Shown here one piece after another: positions 1 through 6,512 of a stretch of 40,362 nucleotides of DNA. Origin of the DNA: Deltaproteobacteria bacterium (GTDB lineage Bacteria; Desulfobacterota; Syntrophobacteria; Syntrophobacterales; Syntrophobacteraceae). A program made the translations under genes and the position numbers. Where the stretch lies: the NCBI GenBank assembly GCA_021777755.1, contig JAJYDE010000036.1:1-40362 (forward strand). Reading direction: 5' to 3'. The notes beneath the pieces were generated by a model, which saw only the letters and a program-made list of their open reading frames with translations, had not been told where the DNA came from and ran no database searches. Positions within the stretch are counted from its first letter, which is position 1; each line of letters opens with the position of its first letter.

Positions 1-228
1 AAATGGTCCCTGCTCTACGAGCCCACAGGGAGCACCGCGACGCTTTCGAGCGCTTCGACCGTAAATCCAACCTTCGTGGTCGATCTGCCGGGGACCTACG
101 TCGCCCAGCTCGTTGTAAACGACGGAAACCGGGACAGCGCCCCCGCGACGGTAAAGGTGGTCACGCAAAACGTGAAACCCGTGGCCAACGCGGGCCTTGG
201 CCAGACGGCCCGGGTGGGAGACTACGTA
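1..228 (+). pseudogene. PKD-domain surface protein, broken fragment
   Basis: Frame 1 is open from the left edge and reads as the end of one PKD-type beta-sandwich repeat (WSLLYEPTGS ... LVVNDG ... PATVKVVTQN) followed by the start of the next (KPVANAG ... ARVGDYV). PKD repeats occur in secreted or surface adhesins and hydrolases. After the GDYV codons at 220-228 the expected T-L-D-G-S continuation is missing. The frame instead runs through antisense transposase sequence to a stop at 400-402, so the last 58 codons are not native. The gene begins outside the window and has lost its 3' end. The domain call is by motif reading; the parent protein is unknown. Confidence 0.6.
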
Positions 229-905
229 ATTCTTTACAAAATTTCGACGGGCGTGGAAAAAGCAGCCCACCATGCTGATGCCGGGATTTGTGGCCTCGAG
301 AGCGTCGTGGCCCGAAAAACCGTCGGTCTGGCAATAACCGCTGTAGCCGGCCAAGACCTCGCGGGGGATCCGGCCCGAGCGCGTTTCGGAATACTTGAAT
401 AAAACTACTGGCTTATCCGGAACTCCGCCACGGAATACCCAGATGTACGATTTTGTGGTGTTCGCTCTTTGCGGTTTGTTTAAAACCTGGAGCGGCGTTT
501 CATCGATATTGATCAGAGGCCCGACGAGAAGTTCTTTGTAGAGAAGATCCATAAGAGCGGTGCAACACCCGGCCGCTTTCACCATCCATTCGGCCATGGT
601 TGCGCGGGATAGCTCAATGCCGTAGCGTGAAAATATCTTTTCCTGCCGGTAGAGCGGCAGAGCATCCGCGTATTTTGATACGGCGATGTGAGCAACAAGG
701 CCGGGGGGTGCCACCCCTTTGGGGATGATCGAGGCGAGAGGCGGGGCCATCTTTACCGTCGGGCCCTCCGTTTCCAATCCTTCGCAGATTCCGCACGCGT
801 ACTTGGGCCAAATGATGCGGATTACCCGGAGCTTGGCAGGAACGTAATCGAGCTTTTCACAACGCTTCCTTTTGAAATCGTCCCATCCCCCGACAAAAAC
901 AGCCC
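229..905 (-). mobile_element. IS66-family transposase fragment, both ends missing
   Basis: The minus strand in the frame of positions 781-783 is open and reads as the central part of an IS66-type (TnpC) transposase. In order it shows EKLDYVPAKLRVIR, the C-x2-C finger YACGIC, APPGLVAHIAVSKYADALPLYR, LSRATMAEW, the first catalytic Asp block INIDETPLQVL, the second-Asp region YCQTDGFSGHDAL, and GCFFHARRNF. Homology begins near position 875-905 and stops near 229-235, before the catalytic Glu region. The amino-terminal part and the 3' third are therefore gone, and no terminal inverted repeats or accessory tnpA/tnpB genes are visible. It cannot be active. It sits between the PKD fragment and the replication gene of the integrated element. 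Confidence 0.8.
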
Positions 906-1002
906 GATTCGCCGTAATTACGAATAGGGCTGTTTGTGCTGTCGGGTTCGCTCAACCGCTGATCAGGGGGAACGAAAAGGTTGTTGGTTTCGTTTGGCTA
1001 CT

Positions 1003-2502
1003 CTATATCGCTTCCTTCCGGGTTGCGGAGATTGCGGCTCCTCTCGCCGGCGGGTTGCAGAGAGAAAAAATCACTTGGTTCCTCACAGTCTCGGGTTTTC
1101 TTCCGATGAGTACGGGATTGGCTTTCATTGCATCCTGCAACATACGTTCTTGTTCTGCCTGGGGCAGATCGAGGAAATAGCGTTCTGCCAGAACGAATTC
1201 CTGTTCCAGGAGCTTTTCTTCGGTTTTTGTTCGATTTTCCTGTGCTTCCATGGCCTTCGAGGAGTTTTCTGCAACCAAAGCATCGTCTTTTGCGAAATCA
1301 TTTGCCATGGTCTTGGCTAAATAACCGGCGTAGCTCGTCTTGGCGTGTGTGTTGGCATGCTCGATATTGCGCCTCGCATAATCAAAGCCATTTGTTTCGT
1401 AGGCATGAGCGATCAAACGGCGGACATCGCCCCGTACACGCTCTTTCTCCGGCGCCAACTCGACCAGGGCGGCGATTTCGGATTTACATGAAGCTGCTAC
1501 CTGCAGGGGATGGAATGGGTTGTGATGCCCGCCGATACACATTTGCATTTCGGGAGGGAGTTCCACGCCCGGAAGTGGAACGGGTAGCAGTTGGTTTTTG
1601 CAGCGTGACTGCAACGTGACATCGCCGTTGCGGGAATTCGTTTCGTTTCCGTCCGCACACTTCGGGACTCCCGGTTGTGACGTATGAGTCGCAGAGTCTT
1701 CTTTGGCGTCGAAATCGGCGCCGCAGGCGGATTCAATCTGATTCGTCTCCGAATCTCCTTCGGTGGGTGAATCGCTGTGGGCGAAAGGGGCGAAGCCCCT
1801 GTCAATGTTTGGTCCGAAAGTCTCCTTTTGCGCCGCAGGCGCTTCCAATGTTCGCTTTTGGGGCGCAGCCCCTACCTTTTCTTCTTTCCGGATAGAGGCA
1901 GCCTCGTTTTCGAGCCGCATTGGGACAGGTTCTGACGGTAAGGTAGTCGTCGTTTCTTCTGGAAATGGAAATGCAAATGCAATAGGGGCGTGACAGTGCG
2001 TGACATCTGCGTGATAACCGCCGCAAACGGCCACGGGGCCTGAGTTTGCTGGGTGCGAGACATCAGCGTGACATGGCGTGACAGTGCGTGACGCATGCGT
2101 GACATCGGCGTGATTTTCAGCGTGACATGTTGCTCGGGCAGCCTCATCCCTTTGCCGTTTGTTTCTTTGTCGCGTCCTGGCCTGTTCCCTCTTTCGCTCG
2201 TCGAGTTGTATTTCGCGCACCATGCGCCGGCAGGTGATAGTAAAGATCTGACCGTCTTGCTCAAGGTCTCCGAACCCGCATGTCCGAAGATCGGAGAGAA
2301 ACTCGTTCATTTGCGCTTCGGTGGCTGCCACCAGGTTGCAAAGTTGGGTTATGTTGCCAGCTATACGTCCATATTCGGGAGCCCCGCACATGAGGTTCAC
2401 GATGGTTGCCCATATGCCCCTGCTTGCCCAGGATGCCATTCTGAGCTGAACGTCGGTGAGGTCGTCCTTATAGTAGTGTAGACGTGCGGGTCTTTTGCTC
2501 AT
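1003..2502 (-). CDS. Replication-initiator-like protein with an internal origin
   Basis: The predicted protein has 499 aa. Residues 1-100 (RLHYYKDDLTDVQLRMASWASRGIWATIVNLM ... LCNLVAAT ... FLSDLRTCGFG) resemble the winged-helix start of phage DUF1376/lambda-O-like replication proteins, which bind the origin and load helicase. Residues 120-350 are low complexity, hydrophilic and rich in His, Thr, Pro and Glu. Residues 350-460 are helical (VRRLIAHAYETNGFDYARRNIEHANTHAK) as in replisome organisers. The middle of the gene holds helically phased iterons and short hairpins at the DNA level, as in lambda O. It starts 3 nt after the small gene at 2506-2724 and is probably co-transcribed from the promoter near 3790. 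The family assignment comes from layout and N-terminal similarity, not from a catalytic motif. Confidence 0.65.
   Translation of the reverse strand: MSKRPARLHYYKDDLTDVQLRMASWASRGIWATIVNLMCGAPEYGRIAGNITQLCNLVAATEAQMNEFLSDLRTCGFGDLEQDGQIFTITCRRMVREIQLDERKREQARTRQRNKRQRDEAARATCHAENHADVTHASRTVTPCHADVSHPANSGPVAVCGGYHADVTHCHAPIAFAFPFPEETTTTLPSEPVPMRLENEAASIRKEEKVGAAPQKRTLEAPAAQKETFGPNIDRGFAPFAHSDSPTEGDSETNQIESACGADFDAKEDSATHTSQPGVPKCADGNETNSRNGDVTLQSRCKNQLLPVPLPGVELPPEMQMCIGGHHNPFHPLQVAASCKSEIAALVELAPEKERVRGDVRRLIAHAYETNGFDYARRNIEHANTHAKTSYAGYLAKTMANDFAKDDALVAENSSKAMEAQENRTKTEEKLLEQEFVLAERYFLDLPQAEQERMLQDAMKANPVLIGRKPETVRNQVIFSLCNPPARGAAISATRKEAI
1719..1872. repeat. Cluster of four short trinucleotide-loop hairpins
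   Basis: Four small perfect palindromes with 3-nt loops lie inside the replication gene. They are CGCC-GCA-GGCG at 1719-1729, GGGGC-GAA-GCCCC at 1787-1799 (extended by a flanking A/T pair), GCGCC-GCA-GGCGC at 1830-1842, and GGGGC-GCA-GCCCC at 1860-1872. Starts are 68, 43 and 30 nt apart. They lie about 115 nt from the iteron block, on the side towards the 3' end of the gene. They could be single-strand initiation or primosome sites, or a mobile mini-palindrome family. Only the palindromes themselves are observed. Confidence 0.6.
1988..2127. repeat. Iteron array, candidate replication origin
   Basis: The 8-mer GCGTGACA (minus strand TGTCACGC) or a one- or two-base variant starts at 1988, 1998, 2009, 2055, 2066, 2076, 2086, 2097, 2108 and 2120. 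Six copies are exact; the variants end in ATA, ATT or ACG, or read GCGAGACA. Within the two groups starts are 10, 11, 11, 10, 10, 11, 11 and 12 nt apart, close to one helical turn and not a multiple of three, so the periodicity is kept at DNA level and not for a peptide repeat. An A-rich tract (about 1968-1986) adjoins one end. The array lies inside the replication gene, as oriLambda lies inside gene O. Function as an origin is inferred. Confidence 0.65.
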
Positions 2503-2505
2503 TGC

Positions 2506-2724
2506 CTAGTCGCTCGCCGCCAGGTATGTTCGACGAGAAGGGCTGAACGTGATCGCTGGCCTGACGAATTTCAACTGTCGGTGCTCCAGTATGAGCCGGC
2601 AGCGGAGGCAAATGACGGAGGTCGAAGGGAACATGTCCAGTCGAAAACCGCCCCTGGCGCGTGCGCCGCAGACGGGACGGAGGTTGTCGATTGTCAGGTG
2701 CCGGATTTTGCGGGTAGAGAGCAT
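2506..2724 (-). CDS. Small Cys-containing protein of the element
   Basis: This 72-aa basic protein has a Cys pair in VICLRC at residues 38-41 and a single earlier Cys in RPVCGARARGG at residue 19. It could be a small metal-binding or nucleic-acid-binding protein, but it matches no family I recognise. An AAAGGA ribosome-binding site lies 7 nt before the ATG. The stop is 3 nt from the start of the replication gene, which suggests translational coupling. It is probably part of the minus-strand early operon of the element. It is supported mainly by its position and ribosome-binding site. Confidence 0.5.
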   Translation of the reverse strand: MLSTRKIRHLTIDNLRPVCGARARGGFRLDMFPSTSVICLRCRLILEHRQLKFVRPAITFSPSRRTYLAASD

Positions 2725-2804
2725 CTCAACATCCTTTCCCCATTGGACTACCTTTAGATATTAAGAAGCAGGATCGCTTATTATTTCTTAATTTGCGTCG
2801 GTCC

Positions 2805-2993
2805 TCATTGGTCGGTAAACTTGTCCCAATGGTCTGCCGTATCTTTTTCGAGCAGGAGCCGCATCCTGATGGCCCCTTCCACCCAGGCGGAGAAGCTCAT
2901 GTCTTTTTTCGCGGCGGAAGATTTGGCCATTTTGGTGATGGACGGTCGGATGTTGACCGAGGTGTTTTCTTTGGATTCGGACATGAAGGGCAT
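2805..2993 (-). CDS. Ribbon-helix-helix (Arc/CopG-like) small protein
   Basis: This 62-aa protein carries TSVNIRPSITKMAKSSAAKKDMSFSAW in two short overlapping stretches followed by VEGAIRMRLLLEKD. That gives a short beta strand and two helices, typical of ribbon-helix-helix DNA-binding proteins of phages, plasmids and antitoxins. The ATG at 2993 is preceded by GAAGGA; the internal ATG at 2984 has no good site. No toxin-like partner lies next to it. It sits in the minus-strand early operon, between the AlpA-like gene and the replication genes, and may be an auxiliary regulator or a replication/partition factor. The fold call is by eye. Confidence 0.6.
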   Translation of the reverse strand: MPFMSESKENTSVNIRPSITKMAKSSAAKKDMSFSAWVEGAIRMRLLLEKDTADHWDKFTDQ

Positions 2994-3267
2994 AGGAGCA
3001 TCCTTCGTTTGGAATGTTCAATGCAAAAGAACCCATTTCCCGGCCAATGCGCCGAGAAGTGCGTCGCTGCTTGGCCAGTTCCGCACACTTCGAATTTATT
3101 CAGATCGGCGACTGTATTGGACCGTCCACCGGCTTCGGTTTCGGGACTCAGAGAAGAGACAGCACCCTCCTGCGGATCGTGGCCATCTTGGCCTCATGCT
3201 TTTCATCCTCTCGATTCCATATCCCTCACGCCAGCACCCGAACTACGCCCCTGGCCAGCTCAAACAA

Positions 3268-3549
3268 TTATCGCTTACGTCCCCGGCGTACCGCCAGGAT
3301 TTCCTGGACCGCCAGGTTAACCTTGCCTCCGCTCGAATCGGCCGCCTGGCCGAGCCGGTACTCATCGATCGATACTCGGTCAAACACCCAATCGTGCCGC
3401 CCGCTGTCCGGGTCCTGGAAACCACGGACGGTTCCGGCATCGGCGAGGGCGACAAGGCGCTTCTCGCCGATGGCCGAATACCGGGCCGCTTCGCGGAGAC
3501 GAAGCCAGCGGGCGCTTGTCTCCTCCGCGCGGCTAGCCATTGTCGGCAT
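3268..3549 (-). CDS. AlpA/Xis-like HTH protein
   Basis: This 93-aa protein holds the pattern ARWLRLREAARYSAIGEKRL followed by VALADAGTVRGFQDPDSGRHDWVFDRVSIDEY. This is the MerR-like winged helix of the HTH_17/excisionase/AlpA group, in which the first helices read like 'lr-E-AA-y-s-i' and a wing carries an R-x-W/F-x-hydrophobic strand. Such proteins bend att DNA for excision or activate satellite operons. Its start overlaps the 3' end of the Cro-like gene by 17 nt in another frame, so the two are co-transcribed and probably coupled. The role in excision or activation is inferred from the fold and from the integrase in the same element. Confidence 0.65.
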   Translation of the reverse strand: MPTMASRAEETSARWLRLREAARYSAIGEKRLVALADAGTVRGFQDPDSGRHDWVFDRVSIDEYRLGQAADSSGGKVNLAVQEILAVRRGRKR

Positions 3550-3742
3550 TCTTTAATGGGTGGAGCATCGGATTCGGGTGCTCATCGGGGTAAAGCCAGG
3601 CAAGGCGGTTGATTCCGGTCTCCTTTTCCAGGCGAGCGGCCAGTCTCCTCGAAGGTGTGCGCCTGCGGTTTATGATATCGCTCAGGGCCGATGTGGAGCA
3701 CCCCGCTTTAATAGCGATTTTTGTTATGTCACCGTGTTTCAT
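3533..3742 (-). CDS. Cro-like XRE-family HTH regulator
   Basis: This 69-aa protein reads ITKIAIKAGCSTSALSDIINRRR then TPSRRLAARLEKETGI, a clear five-helix XRE/Cro domain with recognition helix STSALSDIINRR. It contains little else. An AGGAGG site lies about 10 nt before the ATG. It is the first gene of the minus-strand early operon, transcribed divergently from the repressor at 3861 across a control region with three operators. This is the position of cro in lambdoid phages or str in staphylococcal islands. It probably opposes the repressor; this role is inferred. Confidence 0.8.
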   Translation of the reverse strand: MKHGDITKIAIKAGCSTSALSDIINRRRTPSRRLAARLEKETGINRLAWLYPDEHPNPMLHPLKNADNG

Positions 3743-3775
3743 CTATCTATCGCCTCCTATCCTTGTTGGGAAAGG

Positions 3776-3803
3776 ATCCTACGCGTTACGCGGATAAAGT
3801 CAA
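3776..3803 (-). promoter_or_regulatory. Early promoter of the element, overlapped by an operator
   Basis: On the minus strand there is a -35 box TTGACT (3798-3803), a 16-nt spacer and a -10 box TAGGAT (3776-3781). The +1 would fall near 3769, about 27 nt before the Cro-like start codon. Operator O3 (3780-3794) covers the spacer and the edge of the -10 box, so a bound repressor would block this promoter. Confidence 0.5.
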
Positions 3804-3849
3804 GCAAAAATACGCATAATGAGTATTTACTTTTTACGCATTGCGCGTA
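3780..3849. promoter_or_regulatory. Three operator sites of the divergent genetic switch
   Basis: Three copies of the dyad TACGC-N5-GCGTA lie between the divergent regulators. They are TACGC-GTTAC-GCGGA at 3780-3794, TACGC-ATAAT-GAGTA at 3811-3825 and TACGC-ATTGC-GCGTA at 3835-3849. The third is perfect and extends to TTTACGC/GCGTAAA (3833-3851). The second extends to AAATACGC/GAGTATTT (3808-3828). Centres are 31 and 24 nt apart. This copies the three-operator plan of lambdoid switches with a different sequence. The regulator that binds is inferred. Confidence 0.7.
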
Positions 3850-3860
3850 AAGTTGGAAGT

Positions 3861-4361
3861 ATGAAAACGCCTGTTCACGAGGTTTTCAGCCGAGCGCTTA
3901 ATTTATGGTTACGAGGCAAGGGGCATGGAGCCCAGGCCAGCCTCGCCAAGACTACGGGTTTGTCCCCTTCCCAGATCAATGACATCCTCCATCTTCGGCG
4001 AAAAGGGGATGAGGACCAGCGAAGAGAAATTGCCGCTGCCGCCGGGTATACTTATGAAGATTTTTTGGCCCTCGCCTGTGAATCAAGGCTCGTGCGCGAA
4101 GATCCCCGCGAATCAACCGGCCTTCCGGAGGTGATCGAGCTACTGCGCAAAGCCAAGGCGGTCCTTGCATCTCCCCATGACGACATCAAGGCCGCGCTGG
4201 GGTCCAACATCGAGACATTTTTTAAGGCCGTTCAGGATCGGGAGACAATCCACCGGTTGCAGCTAAGCGTAGAGGCGCAGGACGCTCGATTAGGCGCATT
4301 GGAAGAGAAAATGAGCGAAGATCCGCCCGGGCAAAAACATGGTACAGATCAGGCAATTTAG
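3861..4361 (+). CDS. CI/Stl-like repressor without a protease domain
   Basis: This 166-aa protein has an HTH_3/XRE-type domain in roughly residues 5-65. Its helix-turn-helix reads ASLAKTTGLSPSQINDIL and is followed by the helix AAAAGYTYEDFLALA. The C-terminal third is a probable coiled coil (HRLQLSVEAQDARLGALEEKM) suited to dimerisation. There is no LexA/S24 peptidase domain, so RecA-driven self-cleavage is not expected; induction could need an antirepressor or simple titration. An ATG at 3819 is in frame but lies inside operator 2. I chose 3861, which is just past operator 3 and has GGAA 4 nt upstream. It is divergent from the Cro-like gene and co-directional with the integrase. Confidence 0.7.
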   Translation: MKTPVHEVFSRALNLWLRGKGHGAQASLAKTTGLSPSQINDILHLRRKGDEDQRREIAAAAGYTYEDFLALACESRLVREDPRESTGLPEVIELLRKAKAVLASPHDDIKAALGSNIETFFKAVQDRETIHRLQLSVEAQDARLGALEEKMSEDPPGQKHGTDQAI

Positions 4362-4769
4362 TCTTCGGTTGCTTCTGGCGGAGCAAATGACCAGTTCGGT
4401 TTCGGCCTCCAGCAGTGAAAGTATTTGCTTAGTGGCCTAGCCACTCGGTTTCGAACTGTCTATTCCACAGTATCCGTTTATTACTTGGATCACGTGTTAG
4501 GTGGAAAGCCGTGACCCTCCGCGAACTCTGAAATACTTAAGCCACGTCGCAGCATACCTCAAAGCTGTTTTTTCGTTGAACTCCGGTAGGAGGTCATTTT
4601 ATACTCCTCGTGCCACTTGGGGTGACAAACAACATATTCCAATCGTCATGCCATGTGACATGCTGGTTGCTGAATTGGCACCGGGTGGGGCCGGAAGCGT
4701 ACAATGAGCGTCCACACCTTCAATAATGGCCGAGTAATCTGCAAATGGTACTGCCATGCGAGGGAGGCC
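4362..4769. other. Repressor-integrase intergenic region with inverted repeats
   Basis: No convincing gene lies here. AGTGGC-CTA-GCCACT is a perfect dyad at 4431-4445, nested inside a wider inverted pair CAGTTCG (4392-4398) / CGAACTG (4452-4458). CGGTTTCG occurs twice in direct orientation near 4397 and 4446. These could be integrase arm-type or excisionase sites. A 68-codon frame opening with GTG at 4501 overlaps a possible upstream integrase start at 4704 as ATGA, but it has no recognisable content. Confidence 0.35.
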
Positions 4770-5768
4770 ATGCGTCTCTTTAAGCGCGGTTCAACCTACT
4801 ATGTCGAGTTCGCCCGAGGGGACAAACAGTCCCTCAAGACCTCGGACAAGAAGCTGGCCGAGGGGATCTTCACCAAGCTGCAAAAGGAAGCCCTGATGGG
4901 GCGCTTGGTGCGCCTCGATCTCGATGGAGGCATGACACTGGGGGAATTCGTGGTGCGGTATCTTGAAACCCGCACGGGGATGAGTCCCCCGACACTGAGG
5001 GCCGACCGTCTGGCTCTTTCCCATCTCGAAAACGCACTTGGATCGAAAACGCCTCTGCGTCTCATTACCCCGGAAAAGATCGAAAAATTCAAGAAACTTT
5101 GCCTTTCCGGCGCACTGTCCGCAAGTGAACGCCCGATGAAACCCGTTTCGGTCAACAGCTATCTCCGGCACATAAAAGCGGCTCTCACGGTCGCCGTGCA
5201 ATGGGGCTATCTGCAAACGCGCCCGGCGGTCAAAATGTTGAATGCCGGGAAACCCCTTCCGAGATACCTGCGCAAGGAGGAAATCGAGGCGATCATGGAG
5301 CGGTGCAGGCAATCGAAACCCGGTTTCTATCCGTTGCTACAGTTTTATCTATGGACCGGGGCGCGTCGAAACGAAGCGCTCGGCCTGGAATGGAGGTCGG
5401 TCAATCTGTCGGACAACCGTCCTTGCGCCGTCTTGACGGGCAAGGGCAACAAACAAAGAACCGTCCCGATACTCCCTGCGCTTCTGGATGTGCTCAAGCC
5501 GATGCGAAAAGAGTCCGGGCGTGTTTTCCCTCCACTCAACGAATCGACGGTCACGCATTGGTTCAAGGCCATGGCCAGGGAATGTGGCGTCAATGCCCGG
5601 CTCCACGATCTGCGGCACACCGCCGCAACATACATGGTGGCCAGCGGCATTCCCCTTACGGCCGTTCAGGAAGTCATGGGGCACGCCGAACTTACGACCA
5701 CGGGCCTGTATGCCAGGGTTGTCAAGGAGCGACTATACGATGAGATGTCGAAACTGAAATTTGATTGA
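4770..5768 (+). CDS. int: Tyrosine recombinase (integrase)
   Basis: This is a 332-aa protein if started at the ATG at 4770 (MRLFKRGSTYYVEF, a usual start for this integrase type, with GGGAGG just upstream). An in-frame ATG at 4704 would add 22 residues. It has an arm-type N-terminal domain, a SAM-like core-binding domain (about residues 50-150) and the catalytic domain. The active-site set is complete: R199 (TGARRNE), K225 (TGKGNKQR), H279 and R282 (HDLRH), H305 (MGH) and Y314 (LYARV). It integrates and, with a Xis partner, excises the element by site-specific recombination. It ends 58 nt before a tRNA-Thr 3' fragment, its probable attachment site. No frameshift or missing residue is seen. 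Confidence 0.95.
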   Translation: MRLFKRGSTYYVEFARGDKQSLKTSDKKLAEGIFTKLQKEALMGRLVRLDLDGGMTLGEFVVRYLETRTGMSPPTLRADRLALSHLENALGSKTPLRLITPEKIEKFKKLCLSGALSASERPMKPVSVNSYLRHIKAALTVAVQWGYLQTRPAVKMLNAGKPLPRYLRKEEIEAIMERCRQSKPGFYPLLQFYLWTGARRNEALGLEWRSVNLSDNRPCAVLTGKGNKQRTVPILPALLDVLKPMRKESGRVFPPLNESTVTHWFKAMARECGVNARLHDLRHTAATYMVASGIPLTAVQEVMGHAELTTTGLYARVVKERLYDEMSKLKFD

Positions 5769-5826
5769 AATGCGCCCGGAATGCACCCACGCAACTGCGA
5801 AAGAGCGCCACGCATGGACCTTCTTT

Positions 5827-5871
5827 TGATTCGTAATCAGCAGGCCGCGGGTTCAAATCCCATCGCCGGCT
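5827..5871 (+). other. Attachment site: 3' fragment of tRNA-Thr(CGT)
   Basis: The segment reads as a tRNA from the anticodon stem-loop onward: loop TTCGTAA (anticodon CGT), then a T-arm GGGTTCAAATCCC and an acceptor strand CGCCGGC. There is no D-arm and no 5' acceptor strand upstream, and the 5' side of the anticodon stem pairs for only 3-4 bp. Homology therefore begins inside the anticodon stem. This is the usual footprint of integration into the 3' half of a tRNA gene. The intact copy should lie at the other end of the element and is not in this window. Confidence 0.75.
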
Positions 5872-5885
5872 TATGTAAGATCAAT

Positions 5886-5921
5886 AGGTTGGCCGAATTG
5901 AGGCTGGCCTTTCTGTTTTTT
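5886..5921 (+). terminator. Rho-independent terminator of the disrupted tRNA-Thr unit
   Basis: AGGTTGGCC (5886-5894) pairs with GGCTGGCCT (5902-5910) over 9 bp including three G-T pairs. A T-rich run ending in six T follows to 5921. It lies 15 nt after the tRNA-Thr fragment on the same strand, so the right flank is the original chromosomal context of that tRNA. Confidence 0.6.
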
Positions 5922-6116
5922 CGGAGCGGTTTTCACCGAAATCGTTTCCACCCGCGCTTGCCCTCAGCCAAGCCCTACTCTGGAACATGGCGTCCAGAGC
6001 CGATCCGTCTCCAGTTCCCCTCAAGTCTTCGACATACCTGCCGCAGACCTCGGTCACCCATCTCCGCGTTCAGGCGACCTTTGCGAATCACAAGGGGTTC
6101 TCTCCACAGCTCGGCG

Positions 6117-6420
6117 CTACGGTTGCGACAAGTATGGACGGGTCTGCCCGATCCTCCTTATTTTCACTCCCGCACTTCTGCCGTGCCGCGGCATCCAAAC
6201 TCTCTTTCGCAGATTGCCAAGCTGGCTCCTCACAGCCCTCCGGTGCGCGGCGGAAAATCGCGCCATCCTGGCACGAACAGGATCGAGATGCTCATGGCCG
6301 CTCGGTTCAAGCAGGTGGTTGTCCTTGTCCACAACAATCGCCTTGTACCTGCCCTGGATTGGATGGCCGGTCAGCTTTCTTTGGTCATAACCATGACAGT
6401 GCGGAAACATCACGCCAGCG
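6117..6420 (-). pseudogene. Decayed REP-associated tyrosine transposase (RAYT, Y1_Tnp)
   Basis: Between 6420 and 6249 the minus strand reads YDQRKLTGHPIQGRYKAIV then VDKDNHLLEPSGHEHLDPV and RARMARF. This corresponds to the conserved C-terminal part of RAYT/IS200-like transposases (usually G-H-L-F-Q-G-R-Y-K-A-I, L-L-E-L-S-R-Y-x-H-L-N-P-V-R-A). Several conserved positions are changed, including Tyr to His and Asn to Asp. The HUH motif and catalytic Tyr regions are missing. After residue F the sequence drifts to a stop at 6117, and the upstream extension of the frame runs into the tRNA terminator. It is a relic, not a gene. Confidence 0.65.
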
Positions 6421-6512
6421 GTGTCTATCGCAAAACAGCGCGCCGGAAAGATTTCAGGGGCATCACCGGCTGGCGACCGTTGCGCTTTACTCGGGGAATA
6501 TTTGAACCCGCA

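Noticed and set aside
1-402. A single 134-codon gene in frame 1
   Set aside because: Only the first 228 bases are PKD coding; the rest is the antisense of an IS66 transposase.
1985-2130. Protein repeat of HADVTH type in the replication protein
   Set aside because: The repeat spacing of 10-12 nt is out of frame, so the peptide similarity is a consequence of DNA repeats, not a protein repeat.
2805-2993. Toxin-antitoxin pair
   Set aside because: The ribbon-helix-helix protein has no toxin-like neighbour of suitable size and overlap.
4501-4707. Small gene of 68 codons before the integrase
   Set aside because: GTG start with no ribosome-binding site, no recognisable content, and overlap with an integrase start that I consider too early.
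5820-5871. Functional tRNA-Thr
   Set aside because: No D-arm or 5' acceptor strand and an incomplete anticodon stem; it is a 3' fragment.
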